DNA of 60,393 nt from Clostridia bacterium (GCA_017509785.1 JAFWOT010000025.1:1-60393); one strand, 5' to 3'; shown: positions 41,127 to 49,225, counted from the stretch's first letter. Numbers and translations are program-made. Notes: generated from the letters alone by a model not told the origin.

Positions 41127-41912
41127 TCATTCGGCGGGTTTGAGAGTCGCGCCGTCAAAGCGCAGTACGTACTCTATAAGGTGCGGCTCGCTCATGGCGG
41201 TGGTGAGGGCGCTGACGGCGATATCCTCGTCCAGCGTCACGGGGATCTCGAAGGTCGAGTTGCCCTCGGTATTGACGGGATCGTACTTCGTTTCGCCGAT
41301 CGTCATGTACTCGTAATGGCTGCTCGACCAGACGATGCGGGCGGTCATTGCGCCGTCCTTCACGAGGATCCTCGCGGGGGACTCAACGCTCGCCTTGCCG
41401 CTGCCGCCGGTCAGGGTGACTTCACATGTGTACTCGCCGTCCGCGAGCTTCAGTACCGGGTTCGAGACGGAGACCTTGTGATCGTACCACTTGCCCTTGG
41501 TGCCGACGAGAGCGCAGTCGAATTCCTCGTCAAGATACGGGACGGGGATATCGAAGCCGTAGACCTCCTCGGTCATGCCGTCGTCATAGGTGACGGTATC
41601 GAGGGTCGGCTCTATGAGCTTCGCGTCATCCTTCTGAGCTTCCTCGGCGGTGCCGCGGAAGAGGTTGACGGTGTTCTTGGAGGGCATGGTGATATGGATC
41701 GTCATCGCGCCGTCCTTAACGGTGAGCACTCCCTTGCCGTGATGCGCCTCGTTCACGTGGAACATGGAGCCGTCGGTCTTGAAATCGGCGGAATAAACGC
41801 CGTCGGCGATGGGGGCCTTGGGCTCGGCGCCCTGCTTCTGCCCGCATCCCGCGAGCAGAAGACAGATAACGCCGACCAGGAGAATAACTGAAGAAAGAAA
41901 TCTGGTTTTCAT
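41127..41912 (-). CDS. Two-repeat extracytoplasmic lipoprotein of the cobalamin operon
   Basis: The 261-residue protein has a lipobox LLLAGC (C23) and two similar beta-rich halves. Each half opens with DGxY and contains a VKDGAMT segment: the first at about 36-75 (DGVYSADFKTDGSMFHVNEA), the second at about 165-205 (DGEYTCEVTLTGGSGKASVE). The repeats recall NEAT-like immunoglobulin folds that bind haem, but I do not see the NEAT haem tyrosine motif. It lies 16 bases after the lipoprotein chelatase and before BtuF. A surface tetrapyrrole-binding role is inferred. Confidence 0.7.
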   Translation of the reverse strand: MKTRFLSSVILLVGVICLLLAGCGQKQGAEPKAPIADGVYSADFKTDGSMFHVNEAHHGKGVLTVKDGAMTIHITMPSKNTVNLFRGTAEEAQKDDAKLIEPTLDTVTYDDGMTEEVYGFDIPVPYLDEEFDCALVGTKGKWYDHKVSVSNPVLKLADGEYTCEVTLTGGSGKASVESPARILVKDGAMTARIVWSSSHYEYMTIGETKYDPVNTEGNSTFEIPVTLDEDIAVSALTTAMSEPHLIEYVLRFDGATLKPAE

Positions 41913-41928
41913 TTTATTGGGATACGGA

Positions 41929-43176
41929 TCAGTTCAGCGAGTCTATCGCGGCCTGCGTGTGGGCAGCGTAGAGCGCCTGAACGTCCGCAAGACGGCCGAG
42001 ACCGGCGATCTGGCAATCGACCTTCTCGAACTTTCCGGAGGCCGTGAACATGCTGATCCAGGACTCGGGATCCTCGGGATCGGCCATGTCGTTGTTGGCG
42101 TGATCGCCAGCGACGACCATGAGAGGACGCAGGACCACGGTCTTGTAACCGGCGGCGGAAACGGTCTCGATCACGTTCTCGCAGGCGGTCTCCTCGGGCT
42201 CGCCCTCAACGGTGCCGATGAACACGTTCTTGTAGCCGAGAGCGTTCATCTGGGCCTGCATCTGGGAGTAGGTGACCTTCGCGTTGTGGGAGGTGCCGTG
42301 CCCCATGAATACGAACGCGGCGCCGGCGGCCTCGGCGGCCTCGAGGGAATCGTAACCGGCCTCCGCGACGGCGGCGGCGGTGATGGCCTTGGCGACGGCT
42401 TCCTTATCGGCGTTGACGGCGGAAGCGTCCGCGCCTACCTCGCCGAGAAGGGGCTCGGCGATGACGATCTTCTCGATCTTATCGGCGTACTTATCGGCGG
42501 CGGCCTTGAGCTCGTCGTACTCGGCGCCGTGCATGAGGTGGGTGGGCTGGATGACGAGGAGCTTTACGCCGTTGGCGACAGCGCGCTCGAGGGCCTGATC
42601 CATGTTGTCGATCTTCTCGTTATCGCGGGCCTGAACGTGGTTGATTATGATCTGCGCGGTGAAGGCGCGCCTTACGCTCCACTCGGGGAAGGCGGCGGCA
42701 AGAGCATCCTCGACGCCCTTGATATCATTGGCGCGGCTCTCGTTGAAGGAGGTGCCGAAGCTGACTACGAGCAGCTCCTTCTCGCCGATCTCGTCGGCGT
42801 TGCGGGGATCGTCCTTGGAGGCGTCGCCCGTGTCGCGGCCGAAGTAATCGGGATCGGCCTCTTCGCCCTCGACGAGCTCCTTCTGAGCGTCGGTCAGAGC
42901 GTCCCACGCGGCCTTGGCGGCGGCGCACTGAGCGTCGGTCTCATCGGTGCGCTCCTGAACGTAGATGGCGTCGATAAGAGCGGCGACCTCGTCGGCAAGC
43001 TCCTTGTCGGTCTTGCCTTCGGCGGACTCGGTGTTGTCGGCGGACTCGGTGTTGTCGGCGGGCTCGGTATTGTCGGCGGGCTTGTCGGCGGGCTTTTCGG
43101 GCGCCTTGCAGGCGGCAAGGCCGGCGATCATGCATACGGCAATGATCATGCAGACGATCTTAACGATGGTTTTCAT
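41929..43176 (-). CDS. cbiK: Lipoprotein-anchored sirohydrochlorin cobaltochelatase (CbiK-like)
   Basis: The 415-residue protein has a lipobox AGLAAC (C23), a low-complexity linker of Pro/Ala/Asp/Asn/Glu repeats, and a helical AKAAWDALTDAQKELV module. A CbiK-type chelatase domain follows from about residue 130: LLVVSFGTSFNESRANDI, the histidines of QPTHLMHGAEYDEL and MGHGTSHNAKV, and LRPLMVVAGDHANNDM. CbiK inserts cobalt into sirohydrochlorin, normally in the cytoplasm; this copy should sit outside. AGGAGG precedes the ATG. Periplasmic CbiK forms are known in Desulfovibrio. Confidence 0.88.
   Translation of the reverse strand: MKTIVKIVCMIIAVCMIAGLAACKAPEKPADKPADNTEPADNTESADNTESAEGKTDKELADEVAALIDAIYVQERTDETDAQCAAAKAAWDALTDAQKELVEGEEADPDYFGRDTGDASKDDPRNADEIGEKELLVVSFGTSFNESRANDIKGVEDALAAAFPEWSVRRAFTAQIIINHVQARDNEKIDNMDQALERAVANGVKLLVIQPTHLMHGAEYDELKAAADKYADKIEKIVIAEPLLGEVGADASAVNADKEAVAKAITAAAVAEAGYDSLEAAEAAGAAFVFMGHGTSHNAKVTYSQMQAQMNALGYKNVFIGTVEGEPEETACENVIETVSAAGYKTVVLRPLMVVAGDHANNDMADPEDPESWISMFTASGKFEKVDCQIAGLGRLADVQALYAAHTQAAIDSLN
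43021..43074 (-). repeat. 18-base tandem repeat encoding the chelatase linker
   Basis: Three consecutive 18-base units, GGCGGACTCGGTGTTGTC with two changes in the third copy, encode repeated ADNTE(S/P) hexapeptides in the CbiK lipoprotein linker. Copy number could vary by slippage. Confidence 0.8.
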
Positions 43177-43246
43177 TTGGATTCCTCCTGTTGTTAACGG
43201 GCTATTGCCCGATTTGTAAACGATTTGAGCCCGGATAAAAAACAAA

Positions 43247-43274
43247 GGCCGCCGCGGTGTTTACCGCTGCGACC
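43247..43274 (-). terminator. Riboswitch-associated terminator before cbiK
   Basis: On the minus strand GGTCGCAGCGGT pairs with ACCGCGGCGGCC (G-U pairs and one mismatch), followed by TTTGTTTTTT. It lies between the riboswitch and the cbiK start, as expected for transcriptional control. Confidence 0.7.
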
Positions 43275-43337
43275 GTTTTTTCGCAACAAATATGAGCCTG
43301 CCCCTCCGATCACCGCGAAGAAGCGCTCTGTTTTCAT

Positions 43338-43532
43338 CCAAGCAGGTCTCCTGACTCGCGCCTCGGGCAAAGCTCGCTCAGCCTTCTCGGGTTCCCCAAT
43401 GACCGACTTTCGTCTTCGGGCGGGCTTCTCAGCGCATACAGTGGCGGTACCGTTCCGGATTCTGACCGGATTCCCTATTCTCGCCGCAGGGCCCGAAGGC
43501 GGAGCGGCGCACTCAAACGCATATTCAGTTCA
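43338..43532 (-). promoter_or_regulatory. Cobalamin riboswitch (minus strand)
   Basis: Read on the minus strand, the region holds the B12-box landmarks: GGGAATCCGGTCAGAATCCG, then ACGGTACCGCCACTGT, and near the 3' end GAGTCAGGAGACCTGCTT. It starts about where transcription from 43539-43567 would begin. It controls cbiK, the two lipoproteins and the small gene. Confidence 0.92.
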
Positions 43533-43538
43533 TTTTTG

Positions 43539-43567
43539 AGGATAACGCAATCCGCGGGTTTTGTCAA
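43539..43567 (-). promoter_or_regulatory. Promoter of the minus-strand riboswitch operon
   Basis: Minus strand: TTGACA (43562-43567) and TATCCT (43539-43544), spacer 17. Confidence 0.8.
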
Positions 43568-43623
43568 CAATTTCCCTCCAATATATTTTGCCTGCCGTAA
43601 ACGATCGCGATTCCTGTCCGCGC

Positions 43624-43652
43624 TTGACAAAACGCCGCGCCGATAATACAAT
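43624..43652 (+). promoter_or_regulatory. Promoter of the plus-strand cobalamin operon
   Basis: TTGACA (43624-43629) and TACAAT (43647-43652), spacer 17. It is back to back with the minus-strand promoter, about 57 bases away. Confidence 0.8.
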
Positions 43653-43667
43653 AAGGTCGGATAATAA

Positions 43668-43850
43668 TGCTCCGAGTGCCTGCGGCGCCGTATGGGCCCC
43701 GCGGGAGAATAGACAACCGGGTGTGAAGCCCGGGCGGAACCGCCGCCGTATGCGCGAGGCGGAACGCGAGGCGAAAGCCGGCCATTGGGTCACCCCGAGA
43801 AGGCGCGTTCCCGCCGCTTGATGCGCGAGCCGGAAGACCTGCTTGGAGTT
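43668..43850 (+). promoter_or_regulatory. Cobalamin riboswitch (plus strand)
   Basis: The landmarks are GGGAGAATAGACAACCGGGT and GTGAAGCCCGGGCGGAACCG, then GCCGGCCATTGGGTCACC, and the 3' box GAGCCGGAAGACCTGCTT. The paired CCGGG/CCCGG element and the terminal box match the B12 class. It precedes btuC and the whole synthesis cluster. Confidence 0.88.
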
Positions 43851-43903
43851 CCACCCCGCCGAAGGGATCGAGGCGGGGCGGTGATCACGCGGAAAAACGG
43901 CTG

Positions 43904-43925
43904 CGCGGGCAACTATATGCCCGCG
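43904..43925 (+). terminator. Riboswitch-associated terminator before btuC
   Basis: CGCGGGC and GCCCGCG form a seven-base stem with an eight-base loop, followed by TTTTTGTTTTC. It ends only 24 bases before the btuC ATG and immediately precedes the ribosome site. Ligand-dependent termination would shut off the whole operon. Confidence 0.85.
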
Positions 43926-43949
43926 TTTTTGTTTTCGATCGGAGGAAGC

Positions 43950-44984
43950 ATGGATAATCACACCGTGAGATCGGGAGGGGTCGGAAGGTTTGCGCTCGTC
44001 ACGGGGCTGCTGTTCGCGCTGCTCTTGCTGGCGCTCGCGGTCAATCTCTGCGTCGGGTCCGTCCGCATGAGCCCGGCGGAGGTGATCCGCCTGATTGCCA
44101 AAGGGCCGGACGCGCCCACGGAGAGCGTAATACTCTTCCGCATCCGCATGCCGAGGATGCTCCTTGCGGCGATACTCGGCGGGGCGCTTTCCGTCTCCGG
44201 GTTCCTGCTGCAGAGCTTCTTCCGCAACCCGATAGCGGGGCCGTTCGTGCTCGGCATCTCATCCGGGGCGAAAATGGTCGTGGGCATGGTGATGATATTC
44301 CTCGCGGGGAGCGTCGCCCTCAGCCCGGCGGCGCTCATAGGCGCGGCGTTTATGGGCTCTCTCATAATAACGGCGGTGGTGCTGCTCTTCTCGCAAAAGG
44401 TCAGGAACATGGGGCTGCTGCTCGTCATCGGAATAATGGTCGGGTACATCTGCTCTGCCGTGACGGATATAGCCGTCACGTTCGCCTCGGAGCAGGACAT
44501 AGTCAATCTCAAATACTGGTCGATGGGGACTTTCTCCGGCAAGGGGTGGGATTCCGTCGTGACGGCGGCTGCCGTCTGCCTGCCGGCAAGCCTCGGAGCG
44601 TGGCTCCTTTCAAAGCCGATGGGCGCTTACGCCCTCGGCGAAGGGTACGCGCAGAGCATGGGCGTTTCCGTGAAGCCCTTCCGGCTGGCGCTCATACTGC
44701 TCTCGTCGCTGCTCTCCGCCTGCGTGACGGCGCTCGCGGGACCCGTTTCGTTCGTGGGGGTATCCGTCCCGCATATCACGAGGACGCTTCTGAAGAGCTC
44801 GAAGCCCGCGCTCGTGATACCGGCGGCGTTCCTTTGCGGGGCGGTGTTCTGCGTGATATGCGACCTCATTGCAAGGACGGTCTTCTCCCCCACCGAGCTT
44901 TCGATAGGCACGGTCACGAGCATTTTCGGAGCGCCGACAGTCATCCGCATGATGATAAAGCGGCGCGGAAGCGAGGCGCAGTGA
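43950..44984 (+). CDS. btuC: Corrinoid ABC transporter permease (BtuC-like, FecCD family)
   Basis: The 344-residue protein has about ten hydrophobic helices and the FecCD/BtuC landmarks: RMPRMLLAAILGGALSVSG, the following QSFFRNPIAGPFVLGISSGA, and the ATPase-contact segment AGPVSFVGVSVPHITRTLL. It should translocate corrinoids delivered by the BtuF-like lipoprotein. GGAGG lies four bases before the ATG. Its stop overlaps the start of the ATPase gene (TGATG). Confidence 0.92.
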   Translation: MDNHTVRSGGVGRFALVTGLLFALLLLALAVNLCVGSVRMSPAEVIRLIAKGPDAPTESVILFRIRMPRMLLAAILGGALSVSGFLLQSFFRNPIAGPFVLGISSGAKMVVGMVMIFLAGSVALSPAALIGAAFMGSLIITAVVLLFSQKVRNMGLLLVIGIMVGYICSAVTDIAVTFASEQDIVNLKYWSMGTFSGKGWDSVVTAAAVCLPASLGAWLLSKPMGAYALGEGYAQSMGVSVKPFRLALILLSSLLSACVTALAGPVSFVGVSVPHITRTLLKSSKPALVIPAAFLCGAVFCVICDLIARTVFSPTELSIGTVTSIFGAPTVIRMMIKRRGSEAQ

Positions 44985-46102
44985 TGAACGAAAGGTTCAA
45001 AACGGAAGGGCTCTCCGTCGGCTACGGCGGAAAGGCCCTGATACGGGATATAGATATCGCCCTCGGACGGGGGAGGATAATGACGCTCATCGGGCCGAAC
45101 GGCTCGGGCAAATCTACGATACTGAAGACGGTTTCCCGCCAGATAGCGAAGCTGCGCGGCGCAGTGCTTCTGGACGGGAGCGAGGTGTTCTCCCTCGGGC
45201 AGAAGGAGCTTGCAAAAAGGCAGGCCGTGGTTTTGACCGACCGCGTCCGTCCGGAGCTCACCACCGTGCGGGAGATAGTGAGCCTCGGGCGATACCCCTA
45301 CACCAACGCGGTGGGGCGGCTCACTCCCGAAGACCGCCGCATAGTCGGCGAGGCGCTCTCGAGGGTGAGCGCCGCCGAGCTGGCGGGTTCGGATTTCGCC
45401 ACTCTTTCCGACGGGCAGAAGCAGCGTGTGATACTGGCCCGCGCTTTGGCGCAGGAGCCGGAGCTTCTGATACTCGATGAGCCGACGGCGTTCCTCGATA
45501 TAAAGCACAAGACGGAGCTCCTCTCCATACTGCGGGAGCTTGCCCGCGAGAGGGGCATGAGCGTGATAATGAGCCTGCACGAAACGGATCTCGCGGCGAA
45601 GGCTTCGGATCTGCTCGTCTGCGTGAAGGGCGAGACGATAGCCGCCTTCGGCACGCCGGACGAGGTGCTCGGCAGGCAGACGACCATTGAAGAGCTTTAC
45701 GGCCTTGAGAAGGGGGCTTACGATCCGCTCCTCGGGAGCGTGGAGCTCCAGCGTCCGGAGGGGGAGCCTTCGGTATTCGTGATAGGCGGGGCCGGGTACG
45801 GCACGCCCGTCTACCGCCGGCTCCAGCGCGGGAGGATACCCTTTGCGACGGGGATACTCTTTGAAAACGACGTTGACGCGCGGACGGCCTCGAGCCTCGC
45901 GGCGGAGACGGTCGTCTGCCCCGCGTTCCACCCCATGGACGAGGCGATGTTCGCGCGGGCGATGGAGCTGATGCTCTCCTGCGGGAGGGCGATCGACGCG
46001 GGTGCGCCGAGGGGCCCGCTCAACGAAATGAACGGGCGTCTCGCTGACGAAGCGCGTAAAAGGGGTCTGCTCATAAATGAGCGGAGCGGGGAATTGTTAT
46101 GA
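44984..46102 (+). CDS. btuD: Corrinoid ABC transporter ATPase (BtuD-like) with extra C-terminal domain
   Basis: Residues 1-255 form an ABC ATPase: Walker A GPNGSGKST, signature LSDGQKQR (a variant of LSGGQ), Walker B LLILDEPTAFLD and the switch histidine in SLHETDL. Residues 260-372 form a Rossmann-like extension with VFVIGGAGYGTPVYRRL and ENDVDARTASSLAAETVVCP, which I do not recognise from standard BtuD proteins. The tail may sense a nucleotide or ligand. It is coupled to btuC at its start and overlaps the CbiR-like gene by ATGA. Confidence 0.9.
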   Translation: MNERFKTEGLSVGYGGKALIRDIDIALGRGRIMTLIGPNGSGKSTILKTVSRQIAKLRGAVLLDGSEVFSLGQKELAKRQAVVLTDRVRPELTTVREIVSLGRYPYTNAVGRLTPEDRRIVGEALSRVSAAELAGSDFATLSDGQKQRVILARALAQEPELLILDEPTAFLDIKHKTELLSILRELARERGMSVIMSLHETDLAAKASDLLVCVKGETIAAFGTPDEVLGRQTTIEELYGLEKGAYDPLLGSVELQRPEGEPSVFVIGGAGYGTPVYRRLQRGRIPFATGILFENDVDARTASSLAAETVVCPAFHPMDEAMFARAMELMLSCGRAIDAGAPRGPLNEMNGRLADEARKRGLLINERSGELL

Positions 46103-46866
46103 AAAACATACGCGAAAAACTGCATATCTCGACCATCGACGGGAACGCCGGCGGGCTTGCGCGGGCGCACGGGCTCGGGATCGAGTGCGCCGAATTCTGC
46201 TGGGCGCATTATCTCGACTGTGAGCGGGAAAAGCATCTGGCCGCCGCCAAACAGGCGGCGGACGGGATAGGGAGCCTCTGGTTCCACGCGCCGTTCGCGG
46301 AGATATCTCCCTGCGCGATAGACCCGCGCGTGCGGGAGCTGACGGCCCTCCGCTACCGCCAGTCCGCAGAGGCGGCGGCGGAGCTCGGGATACGGAGGCT
46401 CGTTATACACGGGGGCTACATACCGTACGTCTACTTCCCCGAAAGCTTCGTCGCCGAGTCGGTGCGGTTCTGGAAGGAGTTCCTGCGGGACGCTCCCGGG
46501 GATATCGTCATCGCTCTCGAGAACGTGATGGAGCCCTCGCCGGATATGCTCGTCGAGATCGTGCGCGAAACGGGCGACGAAAGGCTCGGGCTCTGCCTTG
46601 ACGTCGGACACGCGAACTGCGGATACTCCGAAAAGCCGCCCCTCGATTGGATCGCGCCGATGAGCCCGTACCTCCGGCACGTTCATCTGCACAACAATCA
46701 CGGTGAAAAGGACGAGCATCTGCCCCTGGGAAACGGGAGCATCCCAATGGAGGCCGTGATGGAGAGGATCCGCGCGCTCTGCCCCGGGGCGGATTTTACG
46801 ATAGAGAACATGGACAGCCGCGATTCCGTCGCATGGCTGAAGGAGAAAGGATTTATCGATGACTGA
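46099..46866 (+). CDS. cbiR: CbiR-like cobamide-remodelling hydrolase (AP-endonuclease-2 TIM barrel)
   Basis: The 255-residue protein is a TIM barrel of the xylose-isomerase/AP-endonuclease-2 type. Its probable metal ligands lie in WFHAPFAE, LVIHGGYIP, ALENVMEP, LCLDVGHAN, the HVHLHNNHGEKDEH stretch and FTIENMDS. Akkermansia CbiR, a member of this superfamily, removes the lower ligand from cobamides so they can be rebuilt. The position between the importer and cobT, cobU and cobS strongly supports that role. A general sugar-phosphate isomerase is the alternative. It overlaps cobT by eight bases. Confidence 0.78.
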   Translation: MKNIREKLHISTIDGNAGGLARAHGLGIECAEFCWAHYLDCEREKHLAAAKQAADGIGSLWFHAPFAEISPCAIDPRVRELTALRYRQSAEAAAELGIRRLVIHGGYIPYVYFPESFVAESVRFWKEFLRDAPGDIVIALENVMEPSPDMLVEIVRETGDERLGLCLDVGHANCGYSEKPPLDWIAPMSPYLRHVHLHNNHGEKDEHLPLGNGSIPMEAVMERIRALCPGADFTIENMDSRDSVAWLKEKGFIDD

Positions 46867-47956
46867 GAACGAACTGCGCGAGATCGTATCCCGTATACGC
46901 CCCGCGGACGAGGGCGCGGCGGCGGCCGCACGTGCGCGGCAGAGCTCGCTTGCGAAGCCCCCGAGGAGCCTCGGAAAGCTCGAGGATATCTCCGTGAAGC
47001 TCGCCGGGATATCCGGCAGGGTGAATAACAGGATCAAAAAGACGCTCGTCATGGTCTTTGCCGCCGATAACGGAGTCACCCGGGAAGGGGTCGCCGTGAC
47101 GCCGAAGGAAGTCACGCTGCGGCAGGCCGTCAACATGACGAAGCACAAAACGGGCATGAGCGCGCTTGCGCGAAGCTTCGGGGACAGCGTCCGCGTATAT
47201 GACGTCGGCATAGACGCCCCCGCGCGGCGGGAGCTCATAAACGCGAAGATCCGCCGCGGCACGGCGAGCATACTGCGCGGCCCCGCGATGACGAGGCCGG
47301 AAGCGCTCGGCGCGCTTGAAGCGGGCTTCAACGCCGCGATGGACGCGAAGCGGGACGGGTTCGACGCCGTCGGCATAGGCGAGATGGGCATTGGCAACAC
47401 GACTACCTCCGCAGCGGTGCTCTGCGCCCTGACGGGATGCGCGGCTTCGACCGCGACGGGCCGCGGGAGCGGACTTTCCGACGAGGGACTGATGAGAAAG
47501 ACGCGGGTCGTGGAGGAGGCCGTCCGCCTGAACGCGCCTGACGGGAACGACCCGATCGACGTGATATCAAAGGTCGGCGGGCTCGATATAGCCGCCATGA
47601 CGGGAGCTTATCTCGGGTGCGCGGCGGCGCGCGTCCCCGCCGTGGCGGATGGGTTCATTTCGATAGTCGCGGCGCTCTGTGCTTACCGCCTCTGCCCGGC
47701 TGTGAGGGATCACGTATTCCTTTCACACGCCTCGGAGGAGCCCGGATACGCGCTCGCGGCGAAGGAGCTCGGGCTCTCGCCCTGGCTGCTGCTCGACATG
47801 AGGCTCGGCGAGGGGAGCGGATGTCCGCTCGGCTTCCGGATCATGCAGGCCGCCTGCGCGGTGATGAACGATATGGCGACCTTCGACGAGGCCTCGATAG
47901 ACGACGGGTATCTCGTCGAACTGGACGAAGTTGAGGGCTTCAATTACGAGAAATGA
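46859..47956 (+). CDS. cobT: Nicotinate-nucleotide:DMB phosphoribosyltransferase CobT
   Basis: The 365-residue enzyme makes the alpha-ribotide of the lower ligand from nicotinate mononucleotide and a base. It has the early SSLAKPPRSLGKLEDI, VFAADNGVTREGVAV, the GIGEMGIGNTTTSAAV loop and the catalytic glutamate in GEGSGCPLGF. The base specificity cannot be read. It follows the CbiR-like gene, which would free cobinamide-type acceptors, and overlaps cobU by ATGA. Confidence 0.95.
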   Translation: MTENELREIVSRIRPADEGAAAAARARQSSLAKPPRSLGKLEDISVKLAGISGRVNNRIKKTLVMVFAADNGVTREGVAVTPKEVTLRQAVNMTKHKTGMSALARSFGDSVRVYDVGIDAPARRELINAKIRRGTASILRGPAMTRPEALGALEAGFNAAMDAKRDGFDAVGIGEMGIGNTTTSAAVLCALTGCAASTATGRGSGLSDEGLMRKTRVVEEAVRLNAPDGNDPIDVISKVGGLDIAAMTGAYLGCAAARVPAVADGFISIVAALCAYRLCPAVRDHVFLSHASEEPGYALAAKELGLSPWLLLDMRLGEGSGCPLGFRIMQAACAVMNDMATFDEASIDDGYLVELDEVEGFNYEK

Positions 47957-48483
47957 GGATACTGCTTTCAGGCGGGAGCAAGAGCGGCAAGAGCGGCGCC
48001 GCGCAGGATATCGTAAGAAAACTCGCCGGGGACGGCCCCGTATACTACTGGGCGGCGATGGAGCCCGTCGACCGTGAGGACGACGAGCGCATAAGGAACC
48101 ATTTGGCCGACCGCGACGGCCTCGGCTTTATAACGATAGAGCGCGGGCGCTCGCTTGCGGACGAGCCTCCCCTTCCCCGGGAGGCGAGCGTCCTCTTTGA
48201 CAGCGTGACCGCTCTGCTCGCAAACGAGATGTTCGGCGGCGGCTATGACGCGGGCGCTCCCGAGAGGGCGCTTGCGGAGCTCCTCGCTCTCAGCGCGAAG
48301 TGCCGGAATTTCGTATGCGTCGCCGACGAGGTCTTCCGCGACGGAGCCGTCTTCGAAGAAACGACGGAAAGCTACCGGCGGGGGCTGGCGGCGATATGCC
48401 GCGGGCTTGCAAAGGAATTCGACGCCGCGGCGGAGGTATCCTGCGGAGTCATCAGGATCATGAAGGGGAGGCTGCCCGAATGA
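47953..48483 (+). CDS. cobU: Adenosylcobinamide kinase/guanylyltransferase CobU (variant)
   Basis: The 176-residue protein has a clean P-loop (GGSKSGKS) and the RIRNHLADR segment, where the guanylylated histidine of CobU would lie. The usual SNEVGxGIVP motif is replaced by ADEVFRDGAVFEETTESY. CobU phosphorylates and guanylylates adenosylcobinamide to activate it for CobS. The altered motif is notable because the second CobU-like protein at 49226 keeps that motif but has a damaged P-loop. Confidence 0.82.
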   Translation: MRILLSGGSKSGKSGAAQDIVRKLAGDGPVYYWAAMEPVDREDDERIRNHLADRDGLGFITIERGRSLADEPPLPREASVLFDSVTALLANEMFGGGYDAGAPERALAELLALSAKCRNFVCVADEVFRDGAVFEETTESYRRGLAAICRGLAKEFDAAAEVSCGVIRIMKGRLPE

Positions 48484-49223
48484 AGCATTGGATCGACGCG
48501 TTTTTCATGGCATGGGGGATGTTCCTCGCCGTGCCTTGCCCTCTGAAGCGGTGGGACGAGGGCTCCCGCGACAGGATGCTCGTCTGCCTGCCTATAATAG
48601 GCGTTCTTCTCGGAGGCGTGTGGGCGCTCCTCGCCTACGTTCTTCACGTTATCGGCGCGCCCGTGCTCCTGACGGCCGCGCTCCTCTGCGCGGCGCCGTG
48701 GGCGATGACGGGCTTCATACATCTTGACGGGTTCATGGACGTGAGCGACGCGGTTCTCTCCCGCAGGGACAGGGAAACGAGCATACGCATATTGAAGGAC
48801 CCGCACTGCGGCGCTTTCGCCGTGATATCGCTCGGGCTGCTGATGCTTTTCTCTTTCGCGGCGTTCGGCTCGTGGGAGTATTCGCCGGAGAGGCTGATCC
48901 CGCTGGCGCTCATACCCGTCTCGACGAGGGCGTGCGCCGGAGCCGCCGTGCTCCTCCTGCCGCCTTTGAGCGTCAGCCAGTATTCGGGCGGGCACGATAA
49001 AAAGCTCGCCGTGCCGCTCTTCGTGATGTTGGCGGTGGCGGTCGCGGCTCCCGCGGCGATATGGGGCTTCGCGGGGCTCGCCCCGCTTGCGGCCGCGCTC
49101 TCCTATTGGGGGACCGCGCTCCTCGATTCCCGCCGCCTCGGCGGGATGAATGGGGATATCTCCGGGCACGCGCTCTCGACAGCCGAACTTATCGGGGCGG
49201 CCGTGCTCGTATTCGTGAGGTGA
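48480..49223 (+). CDS. cobS: Adenosylcobinamide-GDP ribazoletransferase CobS
   Basis: The 247-residue membrane enzyme joins adenosylcobinamide-GDP with alpha-ribazole (phosphate). It shows CobS landmarks: FLAVPCPLKRWDEGSRDRM, the metal-binding FIHLDGFMDVSDAVLSRRD, ILKDPHCGAFAV and a C-terminal GGMNGDISGHALSTAEL. Six or so hydrophobic helices are visible. It overlaps cobU by ATGA. Confidence 0.94.
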   Translation: MKHWIDAFFMAWGMFLAVPCPLKRWDEGSRDRMLVCLPIIGVLLGGVWALLAYVLHVIGAPVLLTAALLCAAPWAMTGFIHLDGFMDVSDAVLSRRDRETSIRILKDPHCGAFAVISLGLLMLFSFAAFGSWEYSPERLIPLALIPVSTRACAGAAVLLLPPLSVSQYSGGHDKKLAVPLFVMLAVAVAAPAAIWGFAGLAPLAAALSYWGTALLDSRRLGGMNGDISGHALSTAELIGAAVLVFVR

Positions 49224-49225
49224 AT

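Noticed and set aside
41127..41912. Straight NEAT haem-binding annotation
   Set aside because: The fold impression is similar, but the haem-ligating YxxxY-type motif was not seen, so only a cautious description is given.
46099..46866. DNA-repair AP endonuclease IV
   Set aside because: The barrel type is related, but the operon context and divergent sequence fit the cobamide hydrolase CbiR better.
45811..47598. 595-codon minus-strand frame opposite btuD, cbiR and cobT
   Set aside because: Three well-supported plus-strand genes occupy the region, and the antisense protein is Ser/Arg-rich without motifs.
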